Shown: positions 1 through 7,281 of the stretch, piece by piece
How the letters are laid out: every line of letters begins with the position of its first letter
How positions within the stretch are numbered: position 1 is the stretch's first letter
NCBI GenBank assembly: GCA_946481405.1
Contig: CAMLNY010000004.1
Span: 1-12,637, forward strand
DNA from: an uncultured Brevundimonas sp.
GTDB taxonomy: Bacteria > Pseudomonadota > Alphaproteobacteria > Caulobacterales > Caulobacteraceae
Direction: 5' to 3'
DNA: 12,637 nt
The notes under the pieces: model-generated
Database searches by the model: none
Told to the model about the DNA's origin: nothing
The model's input: only the letters and a program-made list of their open reading frames with translations
Position numbers and translations under genes: made by a program

Positions 1-84
1 GATCAGCAGGCCGCTGACGCCCGCCACCTTGCCGGTGACGACCAGCGGGTCGATCGCTTCGATGGCGGCGACGAGGTTGCGCAA
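1..84 (-). CDS. fliI: Flagellar protein export ATPase FliI, N-terminal fragment
   Basis: The gene reads leftwards off the window edge, so only the first 28 codons are present. The translation contains AAIEAIDPLVVTGKVAGVSG, which resembles the N-terminal beta-barrel start of FliI from Caulobacterales. FliI is the cytoplasmic ATPase of the flagellar type III export apparatus. No ATG is visible in the open frame upstream. The chosen start is a TTG at 84, with AGG about seven bases before it and leucine-arginine-asparagine following. The reading frame stays open upstream at least as far as about 147, so another start is possible. The Walker motifs lie outside the window, so the call rests on the N-terminus alone. 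It is divergent from the phospholipase gene. Confidence 0.6.
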   Translation of the reverse strand, partial: MRNLVAAIEAIDPLVVTGKVAGVSGLLI

Positions 85-107
85 ACGGGACCTGCGGGCG
101 GGAACGG

Positions 108-121
108 AGACGTTAACGTCT
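108..121. promoter_or_regulatory. 14-bp perfect palindrome with GTTAAC core upstream of fliI
   Basis: The sequence AGACGTTAACGTCT is a perfect palindrome centred about 30 bp upstream of the proposed fliI start. A second GTTAAC lies at 133-138. TTAAC is the half-site of the CtrA box (TTAA-N7-TTAA) in Caulobacterales, but the two TTAA units here are 17 bases apart, so this is not a standard CtrA box. It is probably a regulator site for the divergent fliI/phospholipase region. The function is inferred. Confidence 0.35.
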
Positions 122-192
122 GGTCCAACGTGGTTAACGCGGAGTGAAGTTCGGGGTCGGATCAGGGGTTCGCCCGCTGGATGAATCTGTTC

Positions 193-209
193 GGTGATCG
201 ACGATCACC
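193..209. promoter_or_regulatory. 17-bp inverted repeat upstream of the phospholipase gene
   Basis: GGTGATCG and CGATCACC are perfect 8-bp arms around a single central A. A one-base centre cannot form an RNA hairpin, so a dimeric repressor or activator site is the natural reading. It lies 68 bp before the phospholipase start codon, in the divergent region. A GANTC site (GAATC, 183-187) is adjacent. The binding protein is unknown. Confidence 0.35.
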
Positions 210-276
210 CAAGCCGCGAGGTTGTGAAAGCGGGCCCGGAAGCGCACCCTCGAACGTCGTTATCGGGAGGGCTCCC

Positions 277-1806
277 ATGTTCGGACGATCCACCTTCGCT
301 CGCGCCTGCAGGGGCGTGAGCGGCATTCTGTTGATCCTGCTCGGCTTGTTGGCGCCCAGTGTGGCGCTGGCGTGGAAGCCGACCACCCATGTGCAGCTGG
401 CGGAGATCGCGCTTCAGGACGCGCTTGACGACGGGATGGTCACCATCATGCGCGTCGATCCGCGCACGGGGGCGATCGCGGGGGTGCTGGGCGAGTTCCC
501 GGTCGCGCCGGAGATCCTGGCCGCCCTGCGCGCCGCGCCGGACCGCTATCGCGCCGGGGTGATCGGGCCGGACGCCTATCCCGACATCATGACGGGCCAG
601 CAGATCATCCACCCGGAAGTGTCGCTGGACGGCTCCAGCCGGGTGATCGGCAGCGACGCCTGGCTGAACCACATGTGGGCCCGGTCGTACGGGGCGGGGG
701 CCTCGCCCGAGGTGCGGGCCTTCGTCAGCGGCTTCCTGACCCATGCGGCGGGGGACAGCTTCGCCCACACCTACGTCAACCATTTCTCGGGCGGGGCCTT
801 CACCCTCGATCCACGCCAGAATGCGATCCGCCACATCGTGCTGGAGGGCTATCTGGACAAGCGCGCCCCGGTCGCGCCGCGCAATCTGGCCATCGGCATC
901 CGGGGCGTGGACGGCTTCATCCATGATGAGATGATCGCCGCCAGGCCGGGGACGGTGCTGGAACAGCAGCTCCTGATCGGCGAGGCGGCGGCGACCAATC
1001 TGTCGGTGCCCCTGACTTTCTCGCGGATGAGGAACCGGCTGCAAGCCGATGTCGACGCCGGGACCGAGAGCTGGGCGACCCGCGCCTACAAGAGCGCCTG
1101 GATCGAGGATATCGACGACGGTCTGCGCGCCTGGCCGGCTGTGAGCGCGCGCATATCCGAGAAGATCCTCTACTATCCCGACCATGCCGATTTCGCGGGT
1201 GCGGCCTCGATCCTGGCCGACTATGCGCGTGAGCATCTGTGGTCGATGGCCGGGGCGCCGGACATCGCGGTGGCGGTCGCCTATGCGCCGTCGCAGATCG
1301 CCCAGGCCTTCCTGCCGCAGGCCCTGCTCGACGCTCTCGGCGCCCTGTTCCAGAAGCCGCTGGATTACATGGTGAAGGGCGCGACCGGGCTGACGACCGA
1401 GGAGTGGCGCGACTACGTCAGGCGGCCCGATCACTATTTCGACGAGGTGATGAACGGGCCTTCGGCCCAGCCGCAGGGGCATGCGATCAGTCTGGCCGAC
1501 TTCAACCGGACCGAACTGGGCATCAGCGACGTCGCCTACGCCAATCCGGAACAGCGCTGGACGGTCGACGGCTTCGCGCCCGCCTTCAACACGGTGCAGC
1601 TGACCAAGCTGAGCTTCCTCGACGCCGAGGGGCTGGAGGCCGTGGAGCGGGCGCTGGGCGGACCGGTCTCGCGCGGCGGGGCCAACGTCATGCTCGGCTG
1701 GCTGCATTCGCTGGACGACAGCTCCCAGTGGCGGGACGGTCAGGCGCGGTTCAGCCATCCGGCGATCTTCAACCAACTGTTCCGGCCGCAGTTCGGCGCG
1801 CCCTGA
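277..1806 (+). CDS. Secreted zinc-dependent phospholipase C family protein
   Basis: The protein has 509 residues and resembles the zinc-dependent phospholipase C / S1-P1 nuclease superfamily, whose members hydrolyse phosphodiester bonds using a three-zinc cluster. Residues 1-32 form a signal peptide (basic start, leucine-rich core, ALA cleavage site). Cleavage would leave Trp33 as the first mature residue, and in this family the N-terminal Trp is itself a zinc ligand. Other candidate ligands are His38, Asp99, His112, His156-x3-Asp160 (in THAAGDSFAH), His164 or His169, and His186-x3-Glu190. The pattern of HxxxD followed by HxxxE matches Bacillus phospholipase C. The C-terminal half (about 200-509) is not recognisable by eye. 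The ATG at 277 was chosen because GGGAGG lies six bases upstream and the signal peptide follows directly. An in-frame ATG at 181 would add 32 unconvincing residues. The protein is probably periplasmic or secreted. It heads an operon with the GST gene. Its exact substrate cannot be read from the sequence. Confidence 0.82.
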   Translation: MFGRSTFARACRGVSGILLILLGLLAPSVALAWKPTTHVQLAEIALQDALDDGMVTIMRVDPRTGAIAGVLGEFPVAPEILAALRAAPDRYRAGVIGPDAYPDIMTGQQIIHPEVSLDGSSRVIGSDAWLNHMWARSYGAGASPEVRAFVSGFLTHAAGDSFAHTYVNHFSGGAFTLDPRQNAIRHIVLEGYLDKRAPVAPRNLAIGIRGVDGFIHDEMIAARPGTVLEQQLLIGEAAATNLSVPLTFSRMRNRLQADVDAGTESWATRAYKSAWIEDIDDGLRAWPAVSARISEKILYYPDHADFAGAASILADYAREHLWSMAGAPDIAVAVAYAPSQIAQAFLPQALLDALGALFQKPLDYMVKGATGLTTEEWRDYVRRPDHYFDEVMNGPSAQPQGHAISLADFNRTELGISDVAYANPEQRWTVDGFAPAFNTVQLTKLSFLDAEGLEAVERALGGPVSRGGANVMLGWLHSLDDSSQWRDGQARFSHPAIFNQLFRPQFGAP

Positions 1807-1808
1807 CG

Positions 1809-2423
1809 ATGCGGGTTCTGGGGCGCGACACCTCGATCAATGTCCGCAAGGTGCTGTGGACGCTGAACGAGCTCGGTCTGCCCTTCGAACACGAGCCGCA
1901 GTGGGGCGCCCCGGAGGCGCCGACGCGGTCGCCGGCGTTTCTGGACCTGAACCCCAATGGACTGATCCCGGTGCTGATCGACGGCTCGGGAGTGTGGTGG
2001 GAGTCGAACACCATCTGCCGCTATCTGGCCGCGAGGGCCGGACGAGACGACCTGCTGCCGCTGGGGCCGCGCGCCAGGGCGTCCGTCGAGATGTGGATGG
2101 ACTGGCAGGCCACGACCCTGAACAATGTTCCGGCGTTTCTGGCCCTTGTGCGCGGGGATGCCAGGTTCGGGGCGGTGGAGATCGCCGACAGCGCCGGGCA
2201 ATGGACCGGGTGGATGAAGGTGCTGGACGATCATCTGGCCGGATCGGGTCAGTATGCGGTCGGGGACGCCTTCACCCTCGCGGACATCGTCCTGTGCCTG
2301 TCCGCCTATCGATATTTCTCGACACCGATCGCGCACGGAGAGTTCGCGGCGATGCGGCGGTGGATGGAGCGGATTTCGACCCGTCCCGCCTATGCGGCAT
2401 GGTGTTCGCCGCGGACACCCTGA
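1809..2423 (+). CDS. Glutathione S-transferase family protein
   Basis: The protein has 204 residues, the usual size for a cytosolic glutathione S-transferase. The N-terminal thioredoxin-like domain (about 1-80) shows a candidate catalytic Ser9 in DTSINVRKVLW, the cis-proline segment NPNGLIPVL (48-56, Pro54), and the glutathione-binding Glu-Ser pair at 65-66 in WESNTICRYLA. The helical C-terminal domain (about 90-200) carries the N-capping box T156-x2-D159 in FTLADI. The family conjugates glutathione to electrophiles or acts as a peroxidase or reductase. The substrate is unknown. The start codon lies two bases after the phospholipase stop with no strong Shine-Dalgarno sequence, so translation is probably coupled to the upstream gene. 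Confidence 0.88.
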   Translation: MRVLGRDTSINVRKVLWTLNELGLPFEHEPQWGAPEAPTRSPAFLDLNPNGLIPVLIDGSGVWWESNTICRYLAARAGRDDLLPLGPRARASVEMWMDWQATTLNNVPAFLALVRGDARFGAVEIADSAGQWTGWMKVLDDHLAGSGQYAVGDAFTLADIVLCLSAYRYFSTPIAHGEFAAMRRWMERISTRPAYAAWCSPRTP

Positions 2424-2496
2424 CGATCAAGGGCCGTCGCACGCCTGCTGCGGGAATCCGGGTTGCAGTTTCTATCTGCTGCGCTTTGATCGTCAG
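2420..2496. repeat. Inverted repeat with 11-bp perfect arms spanning the GST stop codon
   Basis: CTGACGATCAA (2420-2430) and TTGATCGTCAG (2486-2496) are exact reverse complements separated by 55 bases. The left arm contains the GST stop codon. The spacer also holds the direct repeat CTGCTGCG. The arms are followed by no T-run, so this is not a classic intrinsic terminator. It could protect the transcript 3' end or support Rho-dependent termination. Confidence 0.4.
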
Positions 2497-2624
2497 CATT
2501 GGAATGGGCTGTTACGGATCAGTATCAGCCGATTGATGTTCCGGCTCAAACTGTTGGGCCAGCGTTGAGAGAAAAGCTAAAGGTTCTGCGGGAATGATCC
2601 CAGTCGCGCACGAATTCACGTTAT

Positions 2625-2638
2625 GTCGTCATGACGAC
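2625..2638. promoter_or_regulatory. 14-bp perfect palindrome upstream of the chemoreceptor gene
   Basis: GTCGTCATGACGAC is a perfect palindrome in the 392-bp gap 2424-2815. It is a plausible dimeric regulator site, about 178 bp before the chemoreceptor start. It does not match the Caulobacter LexA box (GTTC-N7-GTTC). The rest of the gap holds the GST inverted repeat, a possible 21-codon ORF, a tandem 11-bp repeat, a GANTC site (GAGTC, 2754-2758) and a GTTAAC (2764-2769). I see no other gene in it. Confidence 0.35.
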
Positions 2639-2657
2639 TTTGGAGGGGCCGCGCAGG

Positions 2658-2723
2658 ATGCTGACCTTGTTTGGCGAGCAAACCGTCGGTAAACGGCTCC
2701 GTCTAGGGAATTCTACCTACTGA
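2658..2723 (+). CDS. Possible 21-codon small ORF or leader peptide
   Basis: An ATG at 2658 opens 21 codons ending at TGA 2721-2723. A purine-rich GGAGGGG lies 10 or more bases upstream, which is longer than ideal, with AGG directly in front of the ATG. The peptide (MLTLFGEQTVGKRLRLGNST plus a final Tyr) is basic and matches nothing I recognise. Its location ahead of the chemoreceptor would suit a leader peptide, but an ORF of this length may be chance. Confidence 0.18.
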   Translation: MLTLFGEQTVGKRLRLGNSTY

Positions 2724-2731
2724 AAAAGCGC

Positions 2732-2753
2732 ATTTGCGCAAGATTTGCGTAAC
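2732..2753 (+). repeat. Tandem 11-bp repeat (ATTTGCGYAA) before the chemoreceptor
   Basis: ATTTGCGCAAG is followed directly by ATTTGCGTAAC, matching at 9 of 11 positions. The repeat length is one DNA helical turn, so two copies would face the same side, as expected for a tandem operator. The first copy also contains the palindrome TTGCGCAA. It lies 62-84 bp upstream of the chemoreceptor start codon. A role in transcription is inference. Confidence 0.3.
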
Positions 2754-2815
2754 GAGTCACAGGGTTAACTCTGCAACCGGGGGTCGTCGCTGTCAGGGCG
2801 GCCGGGAGTGCAGAC

Positions 2816-4261
2816 ATGTTCGGACATCAGGCCAGGGCCGAGGCGCGCGCCCGGACCGAGGCGCTTCAGGATCTGGAGGGAAAGCTGGCCGCCATCGGCC
2901 GGTCCCAGGCGGTGATCGAATTCGATCTGGACGGCATGATCCTGGACGCCAACGACAACTTCCTGGCGGCCATGGGCTACCGGATGGAGGAGATCCTCGG
3001 GACCCATCACCGCACCTTCATGGACCCGGCCGAGGCGGCGCGGCCAGAGTATGCGAAATTCTGGGCCGATCTGAAAGGCGGGCGGTTCGCCGCCGGCAAG
3101 TTCCGGCGTGTGGCGGCGGGCGGGCGCGAGATCTGGCTGCAGGCCAGCTACAACCCGATCTTTGTCGACGGGCGACCCGTCCGGGTCATCAAGCTGGCGG
3201 TCGACATCACCGAGGCCGAACACGAGGCCGCGCGGCGCGAGGCCCAGCGGGTTGAAGCGGAAAGGGTGCAGACGGCGCTGGTGGAGGCGCTGGCCGCCAG
3301 CCTGTCGCACCTGTCGGACGGTGACCTGACGACCTCGGTCGGGGTGGAGCCGGACGACGCCAACCGACGGATCAAGTCCGACTACAACACCGCGCTGGAG
3401 AGCCTGAGGGACGCGCTCGGTCAGGTCGGGACGGCGGTCGCGGCCCTGAAGAGCGGGTCTGACGAGATTTCCGGGGCTTCGGACGACCTGTCGCGGCGCA
3501 CCGAACAGCAGGCCGCCAGTCTGGAGGAGACCGCGGCGGCGCTGGACGAGATCACCGCCACGGTCCGGCGCAGCGCCGACGGCGCCCGTCGCGCCTCGCA
3601 GGCCGCCGAAAGCGCGCGGTCCGAGGCCGAGCGGTCGGGCGAAGTGGTGCGCGGCGCCGTGGCCGCCATGGACGACATCCAGAAGAGCTCCGTCCTTATC
3701 GGCGACATCATCGGGGTGATCGACGAGATCGCCTTCCAGACCAATCTGCTGGCGTTGAACGCCGGGGTCGAGGCGGCGCGGGCCGGCGAGTTCGGCCGAG
3801 GCTTCGCCGTCGTAGCCTCGGAAGTTCGGGCCCTGGCCCAGCGGTCAGCGGAGGCCGCGCGTGAGATCAAGTCGCTGATCTCCGCCTCGACGGCGCAGGT
3901 CGATACGGGCGTACGGCTGGTCGGCGACGCTGGCGCGGCGCTGGGCGCCATCGTCAATCGCGTGGCCGAGATCGACGGTCTGGTGTCCGAGATCGCCGCC
4001 TCCGCACAGGAACAGGCGACCGGCCTGCAGCAGGTCAATACGGCCGTGAACCAGATGGATCAGGTGACCCAGCAGAACGCCGCCATGGTCGAGCAGTCGA
4101 CGGCGGCGGCGGCGAGCCTGAAGATGGAGGCCGAGCAGCTGGCGCAGCTGGTGGCGCGGTTCCGGACGGGTGCGGACATGCCCGGGGTTGCTCCGGTTCG
4201 TCAGCGTCGCCTGCGCGCCGTCGGCGGCGGAGCGGCGGCCGAGCGCTGGGATGCGTTCTAG
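2816..4261 (+). CDS. PAS-containing soluble methyl-accepting chemotaxis protein
   Basis: The protein has 481 residues and no hydrophobic membrane segment, so it is a cytoplasmic chemoreceptor. A PAS domain (about 25-135, ending in the typical VDIT at 129-132) should sense redox state, oxygen or a small ligand. A HAMP-like linker follows (about 150-205), then the long antiparallel coiled-coil signalling domain (about 205-450). The highly conserved hairpin tip lies at 301-344, with [20 protein letters not shown] at 303-322. This tip binds CheW and CheA and controls kinase activity. The last five residues, RWDAF (477-481), fit the xWxxF pentapeptide that tethers CheR and CheB in other receptors, set after a flexible Gly/Ala/Arg-rich tail. 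ATG 2816 has GGGAG seven bases upstream. The gene ends tail to tail with the hybrid kinase, and the two stop codons share CTAG. The ligand is unknown. Confidence 0.93.
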   Translation: MFGHQARAEARARTEALQDLEGKLAAIGRSQAVIEFDLDGMILDANDNFLAAMGYRMEEILGTHHRTFMDPAEAARPEYAKFWADLKGGRFAAGKFRRVAAGGREIWLQASYNPIFVDGRPVRVIKLAVDITEAEHEAARREAQRVEAERVQTALVEALAASLSHLSDGDLTTSVGVEPDDANRRIKSDYNTALESLRDALGQVGTAVAALKSGSDEISGASDDLSRRTEQQAASLEETAAALDEITATVRRSADGARRASQAAESARSEAERSGEVVRGAVAAMDDIQKSSVLIGDIIGVIDEIAFQTNLLALNAGVEAARAGEFGRGFAVVASEVRALAQRSAEAAREIKSLISASTAQVDTGVRLVGDAGAALGAIVNRVAEIDGLVSEIAASAQEQATGLQQVNTAVNQMDQVTQQNAAMVEQSTAAAASLKMEAEQLAQLVARFRTGADMPGVAPVRQRRLRAVGGGAAAERWDAF

Positions 4262-7200
4262 CCCTCGATCATCTCGTGGACCTTCGCGGCCAGGTCGCCC
4301 ATGACGAAGGGCTTGGTCAGCACCTCCATGCCGGGCGCGAGCAGGCCATTGCCGACGGCGGCGTTCTCCGCATAGCCGGTGATGAACAGGACCTTGAGAT
4401 CCGGCCGGGTGACACGGGCGGCATCGGCGACCTGACGCCCGTTCATCCCGCCGGGCAGGCCGACGTCGGAGATCAGGAGGTCTATGCGTCGTTCCGAACG
4501 CAGGATCTCCAGTCCTGACGGGCCGTCCGGCGCCTCGATGACGGTGTATCCGGCGTCGCCCAGAACCTCGGCGACCAGCATCCGCACCGTCTCCTCGTCG
4601 TCGATGATCAGGACCGTCTCGCCGTGGCCGCCCTCGGCGACGGGCGTGAGACCGAAGTCCTCATCGCCCTCCACGCTGCCCTGATAGCGCGGCAGGTAGA
4701 GGCACATGGTCGTGCCCTTGCCCATCTCGGAATAGATGCGGACCTGACCGCCCGACTGGCGCACGAAGCCGTGGATCATCGACAGGCCGAGGCCGGTGCC
4801 CTGACCCAGAGGCTTGGTGGTGAAGAAGGGGTCGAAGGCCTGGGCCTGAACCTCCGGCGACATGCCCGTGCCGGTGTCGGTGACGCAGAGCGACACGTAT
4901 TGACCGGGAGGCAGCTCGCGCGCGCGGGCGGCGCGGTCGTCCAGCCACTTGTTGGACGTCTCGATGGTCAGTCGGCCGCCCTGCGGGGCCATGGCGTCGC
5001 GGGCGTTGATGCAGAGGTTGAGGAGGGCGTTCTCGAGCTGTGACTGGTCGATCTTCGTAGCCCACAGACCGCCGGCGCCGACGACCTCGACCTCCACGTC
5101 GGGGCCCACCGAGCGGCGGATCAGGTCCTCCATGCCGTTGATCAGACGGTTCACGTCGGTGGGTTTGGGATCCAGCGTCTGGCGGCGTGAGAAGGCGAGC
5201 AGGCGCTGGGTCAGGGAGGCGGCGCGCTGGGCCGATCCCTGCGCCGCGTCGATGTAGCGCTCCATGCCGTTAAGACGGCCTTCCGAAAGGCGTTTGCCCA
5301 ACAGCTCGAGCGAGCCGGAAATGCCGGCCAGCAGATTGTTGAAGTCGTGGGCGATGCCGCCGGTCAGCTGGCCCACCGCCTCCATCTTCTGGGACTGGCG
5401 CAGGGCCTCGTGGGCGCGGGTCAGCTCCTCGGTGCGCTCCGCCACCCGATCTTCCAGAGTGGCGTTCAGGGTCTGCAGTTCGATCTCGGCCCGCTTTTTC
5501 TCGGTCAGGTCCTTGAACAGGACGGCGATCTGCCTGTCCGCCACCGCTCCGACGCGGAAGGCGGCGAGTTCCAGCCAGCGTCCGGTCTGCTCCAATTCCT
5601 TCTCGAACCGGATCGATTGCCCGGTTTCGAGGACGCCCTTGTAGAGCGCCAGCCAACTATCGGCCTCATCGCCGACGATCTCGCGCAGGCGCTTGCCGAT
5701 GATGTCGGGAATGCCGGTGTTGGCGGAATAGGCGGGGTTGGCCTCGACGTGGACGTAGTCGCTCAGCGGACCGTCCGGCCCGTCGATGAACTCGATGACG
5801 CAGAAACCTTCGTCGATGCTCTCGAACAGGGTGCGATAGCGCTTTTCGCTTTCGAGTCGTTCGGCCTCGGCATGGACGCGTTCGACGTGGGCCCAGGAAC
5901 GCGTCACCACCTCGCGGATGATCGCCAGCTCCTCATCGGTCCAGACGTGCGGCGCGGCGTGGTGCACGGCCATCAGTCCGACCAGCCTCTGCTCCTTGAC
6001 CAGGGGCATGCAGATCGTGGCTGCGATTCCGATGCTCTGGAAGGTGGCCGCTTCGTCGGGTGCAAGCTCTTTCAGATTGTCATTGACGATCAGCGGGCGG
6101 CCCGCGCCGAGCTCCTGGACGGCCAGTCGACCGAAATCGGCCAGCTGATAGTGGCCGACGATGCTGGTCGCCCCCGGCGCGGCCCAGTCCCCGCGGATGG
6201 TGAAGCCGTCCTCATCGGGGTCCATATCGGCATAGGCCACGACGGACGCGCCGAGGTGTTCGCCGGTCAGGCGGGTGATGATCGCAAGGATTTCCTCGGC
6301 GTCGATCGTCACCTGGGCTGCGGTCGTGAGTTCGTCGAGGAATCGCAGTCGCCGTTCGCTGGCTGTCAGGGAGGCGGTCAGCCGCGCCCTCTCGCTCGCG
6401 GTCCGCACCCGCTCGGCGACCTCCCGGACCAGAGCGACATCCTCGTCGGACCATTCGCGCGGCGTGGCGTTGTTCACGAACAACAGGGCGACGACCTTGC
6501 CCTGCTCGATCAGCGGCATGTTGATGAGAGAGGTCGCGCTGATGCCGGCCAGGGCGGCGCCGCCGTCCTCGACCCTCGGATCGTTGGCGGCGTCGGCGAA
6601 GATCACCGTCTCCCCCCGGGCCAGATCCTCGATGTAGTTGCCGAAGTCCCGGAAATGGATAACGCCCGCGATGCTCTGGACGCCCGGCGCATTGTAGTCG
6701 CGCGCGATTGTGATGGTCTCGGCCTCGGTGTCCATCACGCCGTAACCGACGCGACTGACCTGAAGGGTCTCCGCCAGGATGTGCGATGAGGCATGGGCGA
6801 TCTCGGCCGGATCGGTCAGATCACGGATCGCGTCGTTGAGGTCGATCAGCGCCTTCTGGCGGGCTTCCGTCCGCTTGCGATCGGTGATGTCGGTGAAGAG
6901 GATGGCGACGCGATGCTGTTCGGGGTCGCCGATGCGCAGGGCTTCGACATCATACCATCGGCCGAGGACGTCGGCGGGGTTCTGGAACCGGACGGTTTCG
7001 CCCGTCAGGGCGACCTGGCCATAGAGTTCGAACCAGTGCCGCTCCAGCCCCGGCGCGATCTCCGACACCCATTTGCCGTTGGCGTCGCGAAGGCCGGTCA
7101 TGTCCTCGAACGCGGGATTACCTTCCACGATCCTGTAATCGACCGGCCGCATGTCGGCGTCGAACTTCATTTGAATGATGCAGAAGCCGGTGCCCGTGGA

Positions 7201-7281
7201 GTTGAACAGCGCCTCGTAGCGGGTCTCGGTTTCGGCCAGGGCGGCGTCTGTCTCGCGCCGCTCCGTGATGTCGAATGTCAC
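4258..7281 (-). CDS. Hybrid sensor histidine kinase, main part (PAS-GAF-GAF-PAS-HisKA-HATPase-REC)
   Basis: This 1007-codon frame is the larger part of a kinase whose N-terminus lies in another frame (7278-8171). Its domains, in order, are: the end of a PAS domain (VTFDITERR, 1-9), PAS (about 20-135), GAF (about 155-295), GAF (about 325-470), PAS (about 480-598), a coiled coil (600-632), HisKA with the H-box [11 protein letters not shown] and phospho-acceptor His645, and HATPase_c. The ATPase domain shows the N-box [13 protein letters not shown] (751-763), DTGTGM (802-807), FDPFFTTK and GQGTGLGL (826-833). A C-terminal receiver domain has Asp894/Asp895, phospho-acceptor Asp939, Thr968 and Lys990. 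All catalytic residues are present and there is no membrane segment, so it is a cytosolic hybrid kinase. A GTG at 7281 could start translation, but the PAS remnant before it shows that the gene really begins upstream. The two PAS-GAF halves look like an internal duplication. The signal and output partner are unknown. Confidence 0.9.
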   Translation of the reverse strand: MTFDITERRETDAALAETETRYEALFNSTGTGFCIIQMKFDADMRPVDYRIVEGNPAFEDMTGLRDANGKWVSEIAPGLERHWFELYGQVALTGETVRFQNPADVLGRWYDVEALRIGDPEQHRVAILFTDITDRKRTEARQKALIDLNDAIRDLTDPAEIAHASSHILAETLQVSRVGYGVMDTEAETITIARDYNAPGVQSIAGVIHFRDFGNYIEDLARGETVIFADAANDPRVEDGGAALAGISATSLINMPLIEQGKVVALLFVNNATPREWSDEDVALVREVAERVRTASERARLTASLTASERRLRFLDELTTAAQVTIDAEEILAIITRLTGEHLGASVVAYADMDPDEDGFTIRGDWAAPGATSIVGHYQLADFGRLAVQELGAGRPLIVNDNLKELAPDEAATFQSIGIAATICMPLVKEQRLVGLMAVHHAAPHVWTDEELAIIREVVTRSWAHVERVHAEAERLESEKRYRTLFESIDEGFCVIEFIDGPDGPLSDYVHVEANPAYSANTGIPDIIGKRLREIVGDEADSWLALYKGVLETGQSIRFEKELEQTGRWLELAAFRVGAVADRQIAVLFKDLTEKKRAEIELQTLNATLEDRVAERTEELTRAHEALRQSQKMEAVGQLTGGIAHDFNNLLAGISGSLELLGKRLSEGRLNGMERYIDAAQGSAQRAASLTQRLLAFSRRQTLDPKPTDVNRLINGMEDLIRRSVGPDVEVEVVGAGGLWATKIDQSQLENALLNLCINARDAMAPQGGRLTIETSNKWLDDRAARARELPPGQYVSLCVTDTGTGMSPEVQAQAFDPFFTTKPLGQGTGLGLSMIHGFVRQSGGQVRIYSEMGKGTTMCLYLPRYQGSVEGDEDFGLTPVAEGGHGETVLIIDDEETVRMLVAEVLGDAGYTVIEAPDGPSGLEILRSERRIDLLISDVGLPGGMNGRQVADAARVTRPDLKVLFITGYAENAAVGNGLLAPGMEVLTKPFVMGDLAAKVHEMIEG

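Noticed and set aside
112..138. A full CtrA box before fliI
   Set aside because: The two TTAA units are 17 bases apart, not seven. Only half-sites can be claimed.
181..276. An upstream ATG start for the phospholipase
   Set aside because: It would bury the signal peptide 32 residues inside the protein, while ATG 277 has GGGAGG six bases upstream.
205..1776. A 523-codon open frame antisense to the phospholipase gene
   Set aside because: It is rich in Arg, Gly, Pro and His with no domain, as expected from the antisense strand of high-GC coding DNA. The plus-strand gene has a signal peptide and zinc motifs.
1239..2423. A 394-codon in-frame extension upstream of the GST
   Set aside because: The extra residues overlap the phospholipase in another frame and are low-complexity. 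The GST fold begins at the ATG at 1809.
2641..2815. A sigma-54 promoter for the chemoreceptor
   Set aside because: TGGCGAGC (about 2682) is followed by no TTGC-type element at the right spacing.
5347..6789. A 480-codon open frame antisense to the kinase
   Set aside because: It lies wholly within recognisable PAS, GAF and HisKA coding sequence on the other strand and shows no domain of its own.
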